A stretch of 64,000 nt of DNA from assembly GCF_036227605.1 (NCBI RefSeq), contig NZ_CP109487.1, positions 6,757,501 through 6,821,500 of the forward strand, given 5' to 3'. Every line of letters starts with the position of its first letter. Positions within the stretch are counted from its first letter, which is position 1. The notes below the pieces were generated by a model. It was not told the origin of the DNA and searched no databases. It was given only the letters and a program-made list of their open reading frames with translations. The DNA comes from Streptomyces sp. NBC_01439 (lineage in GTDB: Bacteria; Actinomycetota; Actinomycetes; Streptomycetales; Streptomycetaceae). Both the position numbers and the translations under genes were made by a program. Of this stretch, positions 44,516 through 54,528 are shown one piece after another.

Positions 44516-45525
44516 CAGAAGCTCCGGGTGCCCGCGCCGGGCGGCATCTCGCCGCGGGCGTGCGCGGCCGGGACGGGAGTGCGCTGCAGGATCTCGCCGA
44601 TGACCTGCTCGGCGGTGCGGCGGTTGAGCTGGGCCTGCGCGGTGGGCAGCAGCCGGTGCGCGAGGACCGGGGCGGCCAGGGCCTGGACGTCGTCGGGCAG
44701 GGCGTAGTCCCGGCCGGCGAGCGCGGCGGAGGCCTTCACGGCGCGCAGCAGGTGCAGGGTGGCCCGCGGCGACGCACCGAGCCGCAGGTCGGGGTGGGTG
44801 CGGGTGGCGGAGACCAGGTCGACGACGTAGCGCCGGACGGGCTCGGCCACGTACACCTCGCGGACCGCTTCGATCAGCTTGACGATCTCGTGGGCGTGCG
44901 CGACGGACGTCAGGTCGTCGAGCGGGGAGACCCCGCCGTGCACGTCGAGCATCTGGAGCTCGGCCTCGGGGCTGGGGTAGCCGACGGAGACGCGGGCCAT
45001 GAAGCGGTCGCGCTGGGCCTCGGGCAGCGGGTACGTGCCCTCCATCTCTACCGGGTTCTGGGTGGCGACGACCATGAAGGGGCTGGGCAGCGTGTAGGTC
45101 GTGCCGTCGATGGTGACCTGGCGCTCCTCCATCGACTCCAGCAGCGCGGACTGGGTCTTCGGCGAGGCGCGGTTGATCTCGTCCCCGATGACGATCTGCG
45201 CGAAGATCGCGCCCGGCTTGAACTCGAACTCGCGGCGCTGCTGGTCGTAGATGCTGACGCCGGTGATGTCGGAGGGCAGCAGGTCCGGCGTGAACTGGAT
45301 GCGCTGGACCGAGCAGTCGATGGACTTGGCGAGCGTCTTGGCGAGCATCGTCTTGCCGACGCCGGGCACGTCCTCGATCAGCAGGTGCCCCTCGGCGAGG
45401 AGCACGGTCAGCGCGAGGCGGACGACCTCGGGCTTGCCTTCGATCACGCTCTCGACCGACTGGCGCACCCGCTCCACCGTGCTGGTCAGATCCGCGAGGC
45501 TCGCTCGGTCGTCGTACGTCGTCAC
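44515..45525 (-). CDS. MoxR-family AAA+ ATPase
   Basis: This is a 336-residue chaperone-like ATPase. Walker A is EDVPGVGKTMLAKTLAKS, Walker B is VIGDEINRASPKTQSALLE, and the sensor 1 region is FMVVATQNPVEMEGTYPLPE with the arginine finger in AQRDRFMARV. The C-terminal lid domain follows. The GTG at 45525 (MTTYDDRASLAD) has GAGGAG 8 nt upstream. The frame is open for 46 more codons with no family content. It is the first gene of the MoxR-DUF58-transglutaminase operon. Confidence 0.94.
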   Translation of the reverse strand: MTTYDDRASLADLTSTVERVRQSVESVIEGKPEVVRLALTVLLAEGHLLIEDVPGVGKTMLAKTLAKSIDCSVQRIQFTPDLLPSDITGVSIYDQQRREFEFKPGAIFAQIVIGDEINRASPKTQSALLESMEERQVTIDGTTYTLPSPFMVVATQNPVEMEGTYPLPEAQRDRFMARVSVGYPSPEAELQMLDVHGGVSPLDDLTSVAHAHEIVKLIEAVREVYVAEPVRRYVVDLVSATRTHPDLRLGASPRATLHLLRAVKASAALAGRDYALPDDVQALAAPVLAHRLLPTAQAQLNRRTAEQVIGEILQRTPVPAAHARGEMPPGAGTRSF

Positions 45526-45663
45526 CTTGGTTCTCCTCGGCCCATTTCCAGGGCCGACGCCCTTGGCGCTTGAACCGGCCCACCCCGAAACACGGACACC
45601 GGTCCCGGGGGATCCCGGGAGGTGCCATCCCGCATTCTTGACGGCGTTACGGCCTCGTGTCAC

Positions 45664-46215
45664 TCAAGAGCTGGGATCGATCTCCCGCAGGAGCCCGGTG
45701 TGCACATCGAAGACGAAGCCTCGCACATCGTCCTTGTGGGGCAGGAAGGGGTTCGTGCGGACCCGCTGCATCGACTGGCGAACGTCCTGGTCGACGTCCC
45801 GGAAGGCCTCGACGGCCCAGGCGGGACGCTGGCCGACCTCGTCCTCCAGCTCGTGCCGGAAGTCCTCGGTCAGGTTTTCGAGGCCGCAGCCGGTGTGGTG
45901 GATGAGTATCACCGTGCGGGTGCCCAGGGCCCGCTGGCTGATGGTGAGGGAACGGATCGTGTCGTCGGTGACCACACCGCCCGCGTTGCGGATCGTGTGA
46001 CAGTCGCCGAGTTCCAGACCGAGGGCCTTGTGCAGGTCGAGGCGGGCGTCCATACAGGCCACGACGGCGACCTTGAGGACGGGGTGGGCGTCCATGCCGG
46101 GGTCGGAGAACTGCGCGGCGTACCGCTGGTTCGCCTCGACCAGCCGGTCGGTGACGGATCCGCCGACGGATGCCTCGGACGGGGACTCGGCAGGCAGGGA
46201 TGCGGAAGTCGTCAT
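45664..46215 (-). CDS. Beta-carbonic anhydrase
   Basis: This enzyme hydrates CO2 to bicarbonate. The 183-residue protein has the zinc ligands C54 (VACMDARLD, with the D56/R58 dyad), H107 and C110 (IHHTGCGLENL), and RNAGGVVTDD. It is the short type II-like form. I start it at the ATG at 46215 (MTTSASLPAES). An in-frame GTG lies further up. Its upstream region is shared with the rsmH promoter, to which it is divergent. Confidence 0.9.
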   Translation of the reverse strand: MTTSASLPAESPSEASVGGSVTDRLVEANQRYAAQFSDPGMDAHPVLKVAVVACMDARLDLHKALGLELGDCHTIRNAGGVVTDDTIRSLTISQRALGTRTVILIHHTGCGLENLTEDFRHELEDEVGQRPAWAVEAFRDVDQDVRQSMQRVRTNPFLPHKDDVRGFVFDVHTGLLREIDPSS

Positions 46216-46332
46216 GGGTACGACGGTAGTGGTCACGGCGGGGCACGGTCCTGCGTGAGAGCGGACAAAGAACGCCAACGAGCCTTGTTGTGAGCTAACC
46301 CACAGGGGTGGGCGCGAGGCGGCTGTTCGGGT

Positions 46333-46428
46333 GGTTCGCGTCATTTGTCGGTTCGCGTCGAGAGCCGCGCACGCCGCGCGGGGCGGTTCGTTGACCGCGG
46401 CGACCGTTGCACTAAAGTGACGCGAACC
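46333..46428 (+). promoter_or_regulatory. dcw cluster promoter with a three-copy repeat
   Basis: TTGACC (46391-46396) and TAAAGT (46413-46418), 16 bp apart, form a good housekeeping-type promoter facing rsmH. GGTTCGCGTC occurs at 46333-46342 and 46350-46359 and in inverted form at 46419-46428, flanking the promoter. The remaining 46430-46611 leader holds no gene. There is no mraZ before rsmH. Confidence 0.6.
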
Positions 46429-46611
46429 GGCCGGAGCCCGGCCCTGAACGGCCGCCCGGCCCCCGATGAACACTCCGCGTGCGCGGCGCGTACGTACGGC
46501 CCGGCCCTCTCCCGCTCACCGGCCGGCCGGCGCCACCTTCCCCGGCGCCGGTCGCGGATGCGGGGATCCGGTGGTGCGTACGCCTGCCGCGCCGTTATCT
46601 GAGAGGGCGCT

Positions 46612-47571
46612 TTGACTAGCGAGTCCCGACATGTCCCGGTGATGCTCCAGCGGTGCCTGGACCTGTTGGCCCCGGCACTGGAGAGGCCCGGGGCCGTCGT
46701 CGTCGACTGCACCCTCGGCCTCGGCGGCCACAGCGAGGCCCTGCTGACCCGGTTCCCCGAGGCCCACCTGATCGGCCTCGACCGCGACAAGGAGGCCCTG
46801 CGGCTCTCCGGCGAGCGGCTCGCGCCCTTCGGCGACCGGGCCACCCTCGTCCACGCGATCTACGCCGACCTCGCCGAGGTCCTGGACGGGCTGCGCATCC
46901 CGGCCGTCCAAGGCATCCTCTTCGACCTGGGCGTCTCCTCCATGCAGTTGGACGAGGCCGACCGCGGGTTCGCGTACGCCCAGGACGCACCGCTGGACAT
47001 GCGCATGGACCAGACGACCGGCATCAGCGCCGCCGAGGTGCTCAACAGCTACGCGCCGGGCGAGCTGGTACGGATCCTGCGCCAGTACGGCGAGGAGAAG
47101 CAGGCCAAGCGGATCGTCTCGGCGATCGTCCGGGAGCGGGAGAAGGAGCCCTTCGCCAACAGCGCCCGGCTGGTCGAACTGATCCGTGACTCCCTTCCGC
47201 AGGCCGCCAAGCGGACCGGCGGCAACCCGGCGAAGCGGACCTTCCAGGCCCTGCGGATCGAGGTCAACGGGGAGCTCTCCGGGCTGGAGCGGGCCATTCC
47301 GGCGGCGGTGGACCGGATCGCGGTCGGCGGCCGGATCGCGGTGCTCTCCTACCACTCGCTGGAGGACCGCCTGGTCAAGCAGGTCTTCGCGGCCGGCGCG
47401 ACCTCGACGGCCCCGCCCGGCCTGCCGGTGGTGCCGGAGAAGTATCAGCCGAAGCTGAAACTGCTCACGCGCGGCGCCGAACTGCCCACCGAGGAGGAGA
47501 TCGCCGAGAACCGGCGGGCCGCCCCGGCCAGGTTCCGCGGCGTAGAACGCATCCGGGAGGCGCGACTGTGA
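46612..47571 (+). CDS. rsmH: 16S rRNA (cytosine-1402-N4) methyltransferase
   Basis: RsmH (MraW) methylates C1402 of 16S rRNA with SAM. The 319-residue protein starts at TTG ([18 protein letters not shown]), with GAGAGG 5-6 nt upstream. It has [54 protein letters not shown] and [13 protein letters not shown]. It heads the dcw cluster and overlaps ftsL by 4 nt. Confidence 0.96.
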   Translation: MTSESRHVPVMLQRCLDLLAPALERPGAVVVDCTLGLGGHSEALLTRFPEAHLIGLDRDKEALRLSGERLAPFGDRATLVHAIYADLAEVLDGLRIPAVQGILFDLGVSSMQLDEADRGFAYAQDAPLDMRMDQTTGISAAEVLNSYAPGELVRILRQYGEEKQAKRIVSAIVREREKEPFANSARLVELIRDSLPQAAKRTGGNPAKRTFQALRIEVNGELSGLERAIPAAVDRIAVGGRIAVLSYHSLEDRLVKQVFAAGATSTAPPGLPVVPEKYQPKLKLLTRGAELPTEEEIAENRRAAPARFRGVERIREARL

Positions 47572-48116
47572 CCAAGGCCGGGAAGGTCGCCACGCTGACC
47601 CGTGGGCAGGCGGCCCGCCTCGGCCGGGCGCTCGGCGGCCGCCCGGCCCGCCCGCGTCCCGGCGGGCAGGCGGCCCGGATGCCGTTCGTGCTGCTGGTCG
47701 TGGCCCTGCTCGCCGGCGGCCTGATCAGCCTGCTGCTGCTGAACTCGGCACTGAACGAAGGCTCCTTCCAGCTCAGCAAGTTGCGGAAGGAAACCACCGC
47801 CCTCACCGACGAGGAGCAGGCGCTGCAGCGCGACGTCGACGCCTACTCCGCGCCCGACGCGCTCCAGCGCCGGGCACACGAACTGGGCCTGGTCCCCGGC
47901 GGCAGCCCGGTCTTCATCGGCCCGGACGGCAAGGTCGCGGGCAGCGCCGCGCCCGCCGAGGCCCCGCCGTCACCCACCCCGACCCCGGCTCCGCCGGCGG
48001 CCCCGGGCACCTCCCCGGCCGCACCCGCGGCGTCGGCCCCGGCCTCGCAGAGCCCGGCAGTCGCGCCCCCGGCCCAGCCCTTGCCACAGCAGCCCACCCC
48101 CAACCCAGGTCGGTGA
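47568..48116 (+). CDS. ftsL: FtsL-like division protein
   Basis: This is a 182-residue bitopic protein. It has a basic cytosolic N-terminus, one membrane helix ([20 protein letters not shown]), a short extracellular coiled coil ([20 protein letters not shown]), and a long Pro/Ala-rich tail ([20 protein letters not shown]). It is placed between rsmH and ftsI as in all dcw clusters and is expected to join the FtsQ-FtsL-DivIC complex. The GTG start overlaps the rsmH stop (GTGA). Confidence 0.88.
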   Translation: MTKAGKVATLTRGQAARLGRALGGRPARPRPGGQAARMPFVLLVVALLAGGLISLLLLNSALNEGSFQLSKLRKETTALTDEEQALQRDVDAYSAPDALQRRAHELGLVPGGSPVFIGPDGKVAGSAAPAEAPPSPTPTPAPPAAPGTSPAAPAASAPASQSPAVAPPAQPLPQQPTPNPGR

Positions 48117-48230
48117 TGTCGTGACGCGGATCCCTGCGGGGCCGTTCCCCACCCCGCCCTTCCCCTCCCGGCCACCGCTGGGACGGGCCCCCGGTTCCCC
48201 CGGCGCGGCCCTGCCAGGGGCGGTGACCGC

Positions 48231-50264
48231 GTGAGCCCGCAGGAGCCGCCCCGGCGGCGGGTGCCCGGACCGGCCAGGCCGCCCCGTGCCGGCGACCGGG
48301 CCAGGGCCGGCGCCCGCCCGGCCCCGCGCCCGGCCTCGCGCCCGGCGACCCGGCGGCCGACGGGCCCCCGTACCCCGCACACGATCCGACTCGGCAGCCC
48401 GCGGCCCCGACTGCGCCTGGTCGGCGTCGGCCTGACCCTCGTCATGCTGGCCTTCGTGGTCCGCCTGCTCCAGGTCCAGGCCGTCGACGCCGCGGCGTTC
48501 TCCGCCGAGGCCTCCAAGAACCGCTACACCAGCGTCAAGCTGGCCGCCGAGCGAGGCGAGATCACCGACCGCCGGGGCGTGGCCCTCGCCACCAGCGTCG
48601 ACGCGTACGACATCACCGCCGACCCGAAGATGTTCACCCCGCAGGACAGCAAGGCCCCGGACGCCCCGCAGCAGGCCGCCGCCCTCCTCGCGCCCATCCT
48701 CGGCAAGGACGCCAAGGAGCTCACCGAGCGGCTGAGCACCAAGAACTCCCGGTACGTCGTCCTCGCCCAGCGCCAGACCCCCCAGGTCTGGAACCAGATC
48801 AAGGACCTCAAGCGGGTCTTCGCGGACAAGGCGGCGGCCGACAAGCGGGGCAACGGCCCCGGCGCCAACGTCCTCGCCGGCGTGTTCAAGGAGACCAGCA
48901 GCAAGCGCGTGTACCCGAACGGCGACCTCGCCGCCGGGATACTGGGTTACGTCAACGCCGAGGGCAAGGGAGCCGGCGGCCTGGAGTCCTCCCTCGACAA
49001 GAAGCTGTCCGGCAAGGACGGCGAGATCACCTACGCCCAGTCCGGCGGCCGCCAGGTCCCCACCGCCGACTCCAACGAGAAGCCCGCCGTCCCCGGCGAG
49101 GACATCCAGCTGACCATCGACCGGGACATCCAGTGGGCGGCGCAGAGCGCCATCGCCGAACAGGTCCAGAAGTCCGAGGCCGACCGCGGCTACGTCATCG
49201 TCCAGGACACCCGCACCGGCGAGGTGCTCGCCATGGCCAACGCCCCGGGCTTCGACCCCAACGACCTGACCCGGGCCCGCTCCGCCGCCATGGGCAACGC
49301 CGCGCTCCAGGACGTGTACGAACCCGGCTCCACCGCCAAGGTCATGTCGATGGCCGCCGTGCTGGAGGAGAAGAAGGCCACCCCGGAGACCCGGGTCGAG
49401 GTCCCCAACCGGCTCCACCGCGGCGACCGGCTCTTCAAGGACGACATCGACCACCCGACCTGGTACCTGACCCTCAACGGGGTCCTCGCCAAGTCCTCCA
49501 ACATCGGCACCATCCTGGCCACCGGCCAGCTCGGACCCACCCAGCCCGAGGCCAACGAGGTCCTGCACTCCTACCTGACCAAGTTCGGCATCGGTCGGCC
49601 CACCGGCCTGAACTACCCGGGCGAATCCCGCGGCATCCTCGCCGCCCCCAAGGACTGGTCCACCTCCCAGCAGTACACGATCCCCTTCGGCCAGGGACTC
49701 TCGCTCAACGCCATGCAGGCGGCCTCCGTGTACTCGACCATCGCCAACGACGGCGTCCGCATCGAGCCGACCCTGGTCCGCGGCACCAAGGGCCCCGACG
49801 GCCGCTTCACCCCGGCCCCGGCCCCCGAGCGGGACCGTGTGATCAGCCCGGAGACCGCCAAGACCCTCGCCGAGATGCTCGAATCCGTGGTCGACGACCA
49901 GGAGGGCACCGGAACCAAGGCGAAGATCCCCGGCTACCGGGTCGGCGGCAAGACCGGCACATCCAACCGGGTGGATCCGGCCACCGGCCGCTACAAGGGC
50001 TACACCGCGTCCTTCGCCGGATTCGCCCCCGCGGACAACCCGCGCATCACCGTCTACTGCGCCATCCAGAACCCCACGAAGGGCAGCTACTTCGGCGGCC
50101 AGATCTGCGGCCCCATCTACAAGAAGGTCATGGAGTTCGCGCTCAAGACCCTCCAGGTGGCCCCCACGGGAACCGCGCCCGCCGGGCTCCCCGTCACCTA
50201 CGGCACCGCTACTCAGCCCGCCGAGCAGCCCGCCCCGCAGCCCAGTCCGCAGCCCGGCCAGTGA
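48231..50264 (+). CDS. ftsI: Septal peptidoglycan transpeptidase (class B PBP, FtsI)
   Basis: This is a 677-residue D,D-transpeptidase that cross-links septal peptidoglycan. It has an Arg/Pro-rich cytosolic N-terminus, one membrane helix near residues 62-85 (LVGVGLTLVMLAFVVRLLQV), a dimerisation domain (RGEITDRRGVALATS), and the penicillin-binding domain with Ser367-TAK370 (EPGSTAKVM), S422-S-N424 and K574-T-G576 (GGKTGTSN). The GTG at 48231 has only a weak GGGG site, and the 114-bp gap after ftsL holds nothing else. A Pro/Gln tail ends the protein. Confidence 0.95.
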   Translation: MSPQEPPRRRVPGPARPPRAGDRARAGARPAPRPASRPATRRPTGPRTPHTIRLGSPRPRLRLVGVGLTLVMLAFVVRLLQVQAVDAAAFSAEASKNRYTSVKLAAERGEITDRRGVALATSVDAYDITADPKMFTPQDSKAPDAPQQAAALLAPILGKDAKELTERLSTKNSRYVVLAQRQTPQVWNQIKDLKRVFADKAAADKRGNGPGANVLAGVFKETSSKRVYPNGDLAAGILGYVNAEGKGAGGLESSLDKKLSGKDGEITYAQSGGRQVPTADSNEKPAVPGEDIQLTIDRDIQWAAQSAIAEQVQKSEADRGYVIVQDTRTGEVLAMANAPGFDPNDLTRARSAAMGNAALQDVYEPGSTAKVMSMAAVLEEKKATPETRVEVPNRLHRGDRLFKDDIDHPTWYLTLNGVLAKSSNIGTILATGQLGPTQPEANEVLHSYLTKFGIGRPTGLNYPGESRGILAAPKDWSTSQQYTIPFGQGLSLNAMQAASVYSTIANDGVRIEPTLVRGTKGPDGRFTPAPAPERDRVISPETAKTLAEMLESVVDDQEGTGTKAKIPGYRVGGKTGTSNRVDPATGRYKGYTASFAGFAPADNPRITVYCAIQNPTKGSYFGGQICGPIYKKVMEFALKTLQVAPTGTAPAGLPVTYGTATQPAEQPAPQPSPQPGQ

Positions 50265-50309
50265 CCCACAGCCAGGCCAGGCCCGCCAGAAAAGCGTGAG
50301 GCACCATCA

Positions 50310-52034
50310 GTGACAACCATCACCCCGAAACCCGGGAACCCGACGACCCCCGAAGCCGAGGCCGGGGCCTCACTTCGCGGGCGGCCCGCTGCGCCCGGTA
50401 CGCTCACCGCCGTGTCCCACGCTGATCAGCCCAGAAACACCGAGAAGGCCCCGGCAACGCCGCCGGGAGCGCCCCGGCCCGCGTCCGCCAGCCCGAGCCC
50501 GCTGGGCGAGCTGGCCGCCCTGCTGGGCATCCCGGCGCCCGGCGCGGCGCAGATCACCGGCATCACGCACGACTCCCGTGCGGTCCGCCCCGGTGACCTG
50601 TACGCCGCCCTGCCGGGAGCCAGGACGCACGGCGCCGACTTCGCCGCCCAGGCGGCCGGTCTCGGTGCCGCCGCCGTGCTGACCGACCCCGCGGGGGCGG
50701 AGCGCGCCGCGGCGACCGGCCTGCCGGTCCTGACCGTCGACGACCCGCGCGGCCGGATGGGAGAGCTCGCCGCGGCGATCTACGGGCGCCCCGGTGAGGG
50801 CCTGCTCCAGATCGGGATCACCGGTACCTCCGGCAAGACCACCACGGCGTACCTCGTCGAAGGCGGCCTGCGCGCGGCGGGCCGGAGCACCGGACTGGTC
50901 GGCACCGTCGAGATGCGCATCGGCGACGAGCGCATCAAGTCCGAGCGGACCACCCCCGAGGCCACCGACCTCCAGGCCCTCTTCGCGGTCATGCGCGAAC
51001 GTGGGGTCGAGGCCGTGGCCATGGAGGTCTCCAGCCACGCCCTGGTGCTCGGCCGGGTCGACGGCTGCGTCTTCGACGTCGCCGTCTTCAACAACCTGAG
51101 CCCGGAGCACATGGAGTTCCACTCCGACATGGAGGACTACTTCCAGGCCAAGGCGGGGCTCTTCACCACCCGCCGGGCCCGCCTGGGCGTGGTCAACCTC
51201 GACGACGAGTACGGCCGCCGCCTGGCCAAGGAGGCCACCGTCCCGGTCGTCACCTTCTCCGCCGCGGGCGACCCGGCCGCCGACTGGCGGGCCGAAGACG
51301 TCGTCACCGGCCACATGGACTCCACGCTGACGCTGGTCGGCCCCGAGGGACAGCGCGTGCGCGCCAAGGCCCCGCTGCCCGGCCCGTTCAACGTCGCCAA
51401 CACCGTCGCCGCGATCGTCACGCTCGCCGCCGCCGGCATCGACCCGCAGACCGCCGCCGACGGCGTCGCCGCGGTCCCCGGGGTCCCCGGCCGGCTGGAG
51501 CGGGTGGACGCGGGACAGCCCTACCTCGCCGTCGTCGACTACGCGCACAAGACGGACGCCGTGGAATCGGTGCTGCGCGCGCTGCGCGAGGTCACCGAGG
51601 GCAAGCTGCACATCGTGCTCGGCTGTGGCGGCGACCGCGACACCACCAAGCGCGGACCGATGGGGGCCGCGGCCGCCCGGTTCGCCGACGTCGCCGTCCT
51701 GACCTCCGACAACCCGCGTTCCGAGGACCCGCTCGCGATCCTCGCCGCGATGTTCGAGGGCGCCGTGTCCGTGCCGCCCGCCGAGCGGGGCACCGTCCTC
51801 GTCGACGCCGACCGGGCGGCGGCCATCGCCGCCGCCGTCGCGCGCGCCGAGCCCGGCGACACCGTGCTCGTGGCGGGCAAGGGCCACGAACAGGGCCAGG
51901 ACACCGCCGGTGTCGTACGCCCCTTCGACGACCGCACGGTGCTCCGCGCCGCGATCGAGCACCGAGCCGTGCTCGACCGGCCGGCCGTGCTCGATGAAAC
52001 GACCCAGGTCCGACAGGCCGAGGTGAACCAGTGA
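50310..52034 (+). CDS. murE: UDP-MurNAc-tripeptide synthetase
   Basis: MurE adds diaminopimelate to UDP-MurNAc-L-Ala-D-Glu. The 574-residue protein has an unusually long Pro/Ala-rich N-terminus of about 70 residues before GITHDSRAVRPGDLYAALPG. The P-loop is GITGTSGKTTTAY (Lys176), and the amino-acid-specificity motif is DNPR (467-470), which selects diaminopimelate over lysine. In Streptomyces this is the LL isomer. FNNLSPEHMEFH and GKGHEQGQ are also conserved. The GTG start at 50310 follows GTGAGG. It overlaps murF by 4 nt. Confidence 0.95.
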   Translation: MTTITPKPGNPTTPEAEAGASLRGRPAAPGTLTAVSHADQPRNTEKAPATPPGAPRPASASPSPLGELAALLGIPAPGAAQITGITHDSRAVRPGDLYAALPGARTHGADFAAQAAGLGAAAVLTDPAGAERAAATGLPVLTVDDPRGRMGELAAAIYGRPGEGLLQIGITGTSGKTTTAYLVEGGLRAAGRSTGLVGTVEMRIGDERIKSERTTPEATDLQALFAVMRERGVEAVAMEVSSHALVLGRVDGCVFDVAVFNNLSPEHMEFHSDMEDYFQAKAGLFTTRRARLGVVNLDDEYGRRLAKEATVPVVTFSAAGDPAADWRAEDVVTGHMDSTLTLVGPEGQRVRAKAPLPGPFNVANTVAAIVTLAAAGIDPQTAADGVAAVPGVPGRLERVDAGQPYLAVVDYAHKTDAVESVLRALREVTEGKLHIVLGCGGDRDTTKRGPMGAAAARFADVAVLTSDNPRSEDPLAILAAMFEGAVSVPPAERGTVLVDADRAAAIAAAVARAEPGDTVLVAGKGHEQGQDTAGVVRPFDDRTVLRAAIEHRAVLDRPAVLDETTQVRQAEVNQ

Positions 52035-53461
52035 TCGCCCTTTCCCTCGCCGAGATCGCCGACATCACCGGCGGGCGGCCCCACGACATACCGGATCCGT
52101 CCGTCCAGATCACCGGACCCGTGGTCTACGACTCCCGTGAGGTCCGGCCGGGCAGCCTGTTCGCCGCCTTCGTCGGCGAGCGGGTCGACGGCCACGACTA
52201 CGCGCAGCGCGCGGTGTCCGCCGGGGCCGTGGGCGTCCTCGCGACCCGGCCCGTCGGCGTACCGGCCATCGTGGTCCCCGACGTGGTGGCCGCCCTCGGA
52301 GCGCTCGCCCGGGCCGTGGTCACCCGCCTGGGCACCGACGTCGTGGCCCTCACCGGATCCGCCGGCAAGACCTCCACCAAGGACCTGATCGCGCAGGTGC
52401 TGCAGCACCACGCGCCGACCGTGTGGACCCCCGGGAACCTCAACAACGAGATCGGCCTGCCGATCACGACGCTGCGCGTCACCGAGGACACCCAGCACCT
52501 GGTCCTGGAGATGGGCGCCCGCGGCATCGGCCACATCCGCTACCTCACCGGACTGACGCCCCCGCGGATCGGTCTGGTCCTCAACGTCGGCACCGCCCAC
52601 ATCGGCGAGTTCGGCGGCCGCGAGCAGATCGCGCAGGCCAAGGGGGAGCTGGTCGAGGCCCTGCCGGCCGAGGCGGAGGGCGGCGTCGCCGTCCTCAACG
52701 CCGATGACCTGCTGGTTCGTGAAATGGCCGGGCGCACGAAGGCCCGTACGGTGCTGTTCGGTGAGGCCGAGGACGCCGAAATCCGGGCCACCGAAGTCCG
52801 CATGACGGACAGGGGGACGGCTTCCTTCACACTGCACACACCGACCGGGTGCAGCGACGTGACCTTGCGGCTGTACGGTGAGCACCACGTGTCGAACGCG
52901 CTCGCCGCGGCCGCCGTCGCCCATGTACTGGGCATGTCCGTACAGGAGATCGCCACCGCGCTCTCCGGGGCGGGCACGCTGTCCCGGTGGCGGATGGAGG
53001 TCACCGAGCGGGCGGACGGTGTGACGATCGTCAACGACGCCTACAACGCGAACCCCGAGTCCATGCGGGCCGCACTCCGCGCGCTCGCCGCGATGGGCGG
53101 GGCCGGCAAGGCGAACGGGGGACGCACGTGGGCGGTGCTCGGCCCGATGGCCGAGCTCGGAGACGACGCTCTCGCCGAGCACGACGCGGTCGGACGACTT
53201 GTCGTCCGGCTCAACGTGAGCAAGCTCGTCGCAGTCGGGGGCAGGGAAGCCTCCTGGCTGCAACTGGGCGCATATAACGAGGGTTCGTGGGGTGAGGAGT
53301 CGGTGCTCGTGTCCGACGCGCAGGCGGCGGTCGACCTGTTGCGCAGTGAACTGCGCCCGGGTGACGTCGTGCTGGTGAAGGCTTCCAGGTCGGCCGGTCT
53401 GGAGCGGGTGGCCCAGGGCCTTCTCGACAGCACTGTCGAGGGCGAGGTCGCCGACCGATGA
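52031..53461 (+). CDS. murF: UDP-MurNAc-tripeptide-D-Ala-D-Ala ligase
   Basis: MurF adds D-Ala-D-Ala to complete the UDP-MurNAc-pentapeptide. The 476-residue protein has VYDSREVRPGSLFAAFVGE, the P-loop ALTGSAGKTSTKDLI, TPGNLNNEIGLPIT, MGARGIGHI, NVGTAHIGEFGG, NDAYNANPESM and VLGPMAELGD. It starts at a GTG that overlaps the murE stop and overlaps mraY in turn. Confidence 0.96.
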   Translation: MIALSLAEIADITGGRPHDIPDPSVQITGPVVYDSREVRPGSLFAAFVGERVDGHDYAQRAVSAGAVGVLATRPVGVPAIVVPDVVAALGALARAVVTRLGTDVVALTGSAGKTSTKDLIAQVLQHHAPTVWTPGNLNNEIGLPITTLRVTEDTQHLVLEMGARGIGHIRYLTGLTPPRIGLVLNVGTAHIGEFGGREQIAQAKGELVEALPAEAEGGVAVLNADDLLVREMAGRTKARTVLFGEAEDAEIRATEVRMTDRGTASFTLHTPTGCSDVTLRLYGEHHVSNALAAAAVAHVLGMSVQEIATALSGAGTLSRWRMEVTERADGVTIVNDAYNANPESMRAALRALAAMGGAGKANGGRTWAVLGPMAELGDDALAEHDAVGRLVVRLNVSKLVAVGGREASWLQLGAYNEGSWGEESVLVSDAQAAVDLLRSELRPGDVVLVKASRSAGLERVAQGLLDSTVEGEVADR

Positions 53462-54528
53462 GGCAGATCCTGTTCGCCGGTGTCATCGGCATGTTCCTCA
53501 CCGTCATCGGCACCCCGCTGCTGATCAAGCTGCTCGCCCGCAAGGGCTACGGCCAGTTCATCCGCGACGACGGCCCCCGCGGCCACGCCGGGAAGAAGGG
53601 CACGCCCACCATGGGCGGCATCTCCTTCATCCTGGCGACGCTCATCGCGTACGCCCTGACGAAGGTCCTCACCGGTGAGGAGCCGAGCTTCTCGGGCCTG
53701 CTCGTCCTGTTCCTGATGGCCGGCATGGGCCTCGTCGGATACCTGGACGACTACATCAAGATCGTCAAGCGGCGTTCGCTGGGCCTGCGGGCCAAGGCGA
53801 AGATGTCCGGCCAGCTGATCGTCGGCATCGCCTTCGCGGTGCTGGCCCTCCAGTTCAAGGACTCGCGCGGGCTCACCCCGGCCTCCACCAAGCTGTCGTT
53901 CGTCACGGACTTCGGCTGGTCGATAGGTCCGGTGCTGTTCGTGGTGTGGGCGCTCTTCATGATCCTGGCGATGTCCAACGGCGTGAACCTCACCGACGGT
54001 CTCGACGGTCTCGCGACCGGCGCCGCCGTGATGGTCTTCGGCGCCTACACCTTCATCGGCGTCTGGCAGTTCCAGGAGTCCTGCGCCAGGGCCGGTGACC
54101 TCACCAACCCGAACGCCTGCTTCGAGGTGCGCGACCCGCTCGACCTCGCGGTCGTCGCCTCCGCCCTCATGGGCGCCTGCTTCGGCTTCCTGTGGTGGAA
54201 CACCTCGCCCGCCAAGATCTTCATGGGTGACACCGGCTCGCTCGCCCTCGGCGGCGCGCTCGCGGGCCTCGCCATCTGCTCCCGCACGGAGTTCCTGATG
54301 GCGCTCCTCGGCGGCCTCTTCGTGCTCATCACGATGTCGGTCGTCATCCAGGTCGGTTCCTTCAAGATGACCGGCAAGCGGGTCTTCCGGATGGCGCCAC
54401 TGCAGCACCACTTCGAGCTCAAGGGCTGGTCCGAGGTACTGGTCGTGGTCCGCTTCTGGATCATCCAGGGCATGTGCGTGATCGTTGGTCTCGGTCTCTT
54501 CTACGCGGGATGGGCAGCCGACAAGTGA
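53458..54528 (+). CDS. mraY: Phospho-MurNAc-pentapeptide transferase
   Basis: MraY transfers phospho-MurNAc-pentapeptide to undecaprenyl phosphate and makes lipid I in the membrane. The 356-residue protein has about ten helices. Conserved loops are GHAGKKGTPTMGG, GYLDDYIKI (catalytic Asp pair), NGVNLTDGLDGLA, MGDTGSLALGG and APLQHHFELKGW. The ATG overlaps the murF stop (ATGA). Confidence 0.96.
   Translation: MRQILFAGVIGMFLTVIGTPLLIKLLARKGYGQFIRDDGPRGHAGKKGTPTMGGISFILATLIAYALTKVLTGEEPSFSGLLVLFLMAGMGLVGYLDDYIKIVKRRSLGLRAKAKMSGQLIVGIAFAVLALQFKDSRGLTPASTKLSFVTDFGWSIGPVLFVVWALFMILAMSNGVNLTDGLDGLATGAAVMVFGAYTFIGVWQFQESCARAGDLTNPNACFEVRDPLDLAVVASALMGACFGFLWWNTSPAKIFMGDTGSLALGGALAGLAICSRTEFLMALLGGLFVLITMSVVIQVGSFKMTGKRVFRMAPLQHHFELKGWSEVLVVVRFWIIQGMCVIVGLGLFYAGWAADK

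Noticed and set aside
40713..45525. The MoxR-DUF58-transglutaminase operon considered as a new defence or toxin system.
   Set aside because: This three-gene set is widespread in bacterial chromosomes and has no defence-type neighbour here.
46216..46611. A possible mraZ gene ahead of rsmH.
   Set aside because: No frame with MraZ features is present. The region is promoter and leader only.
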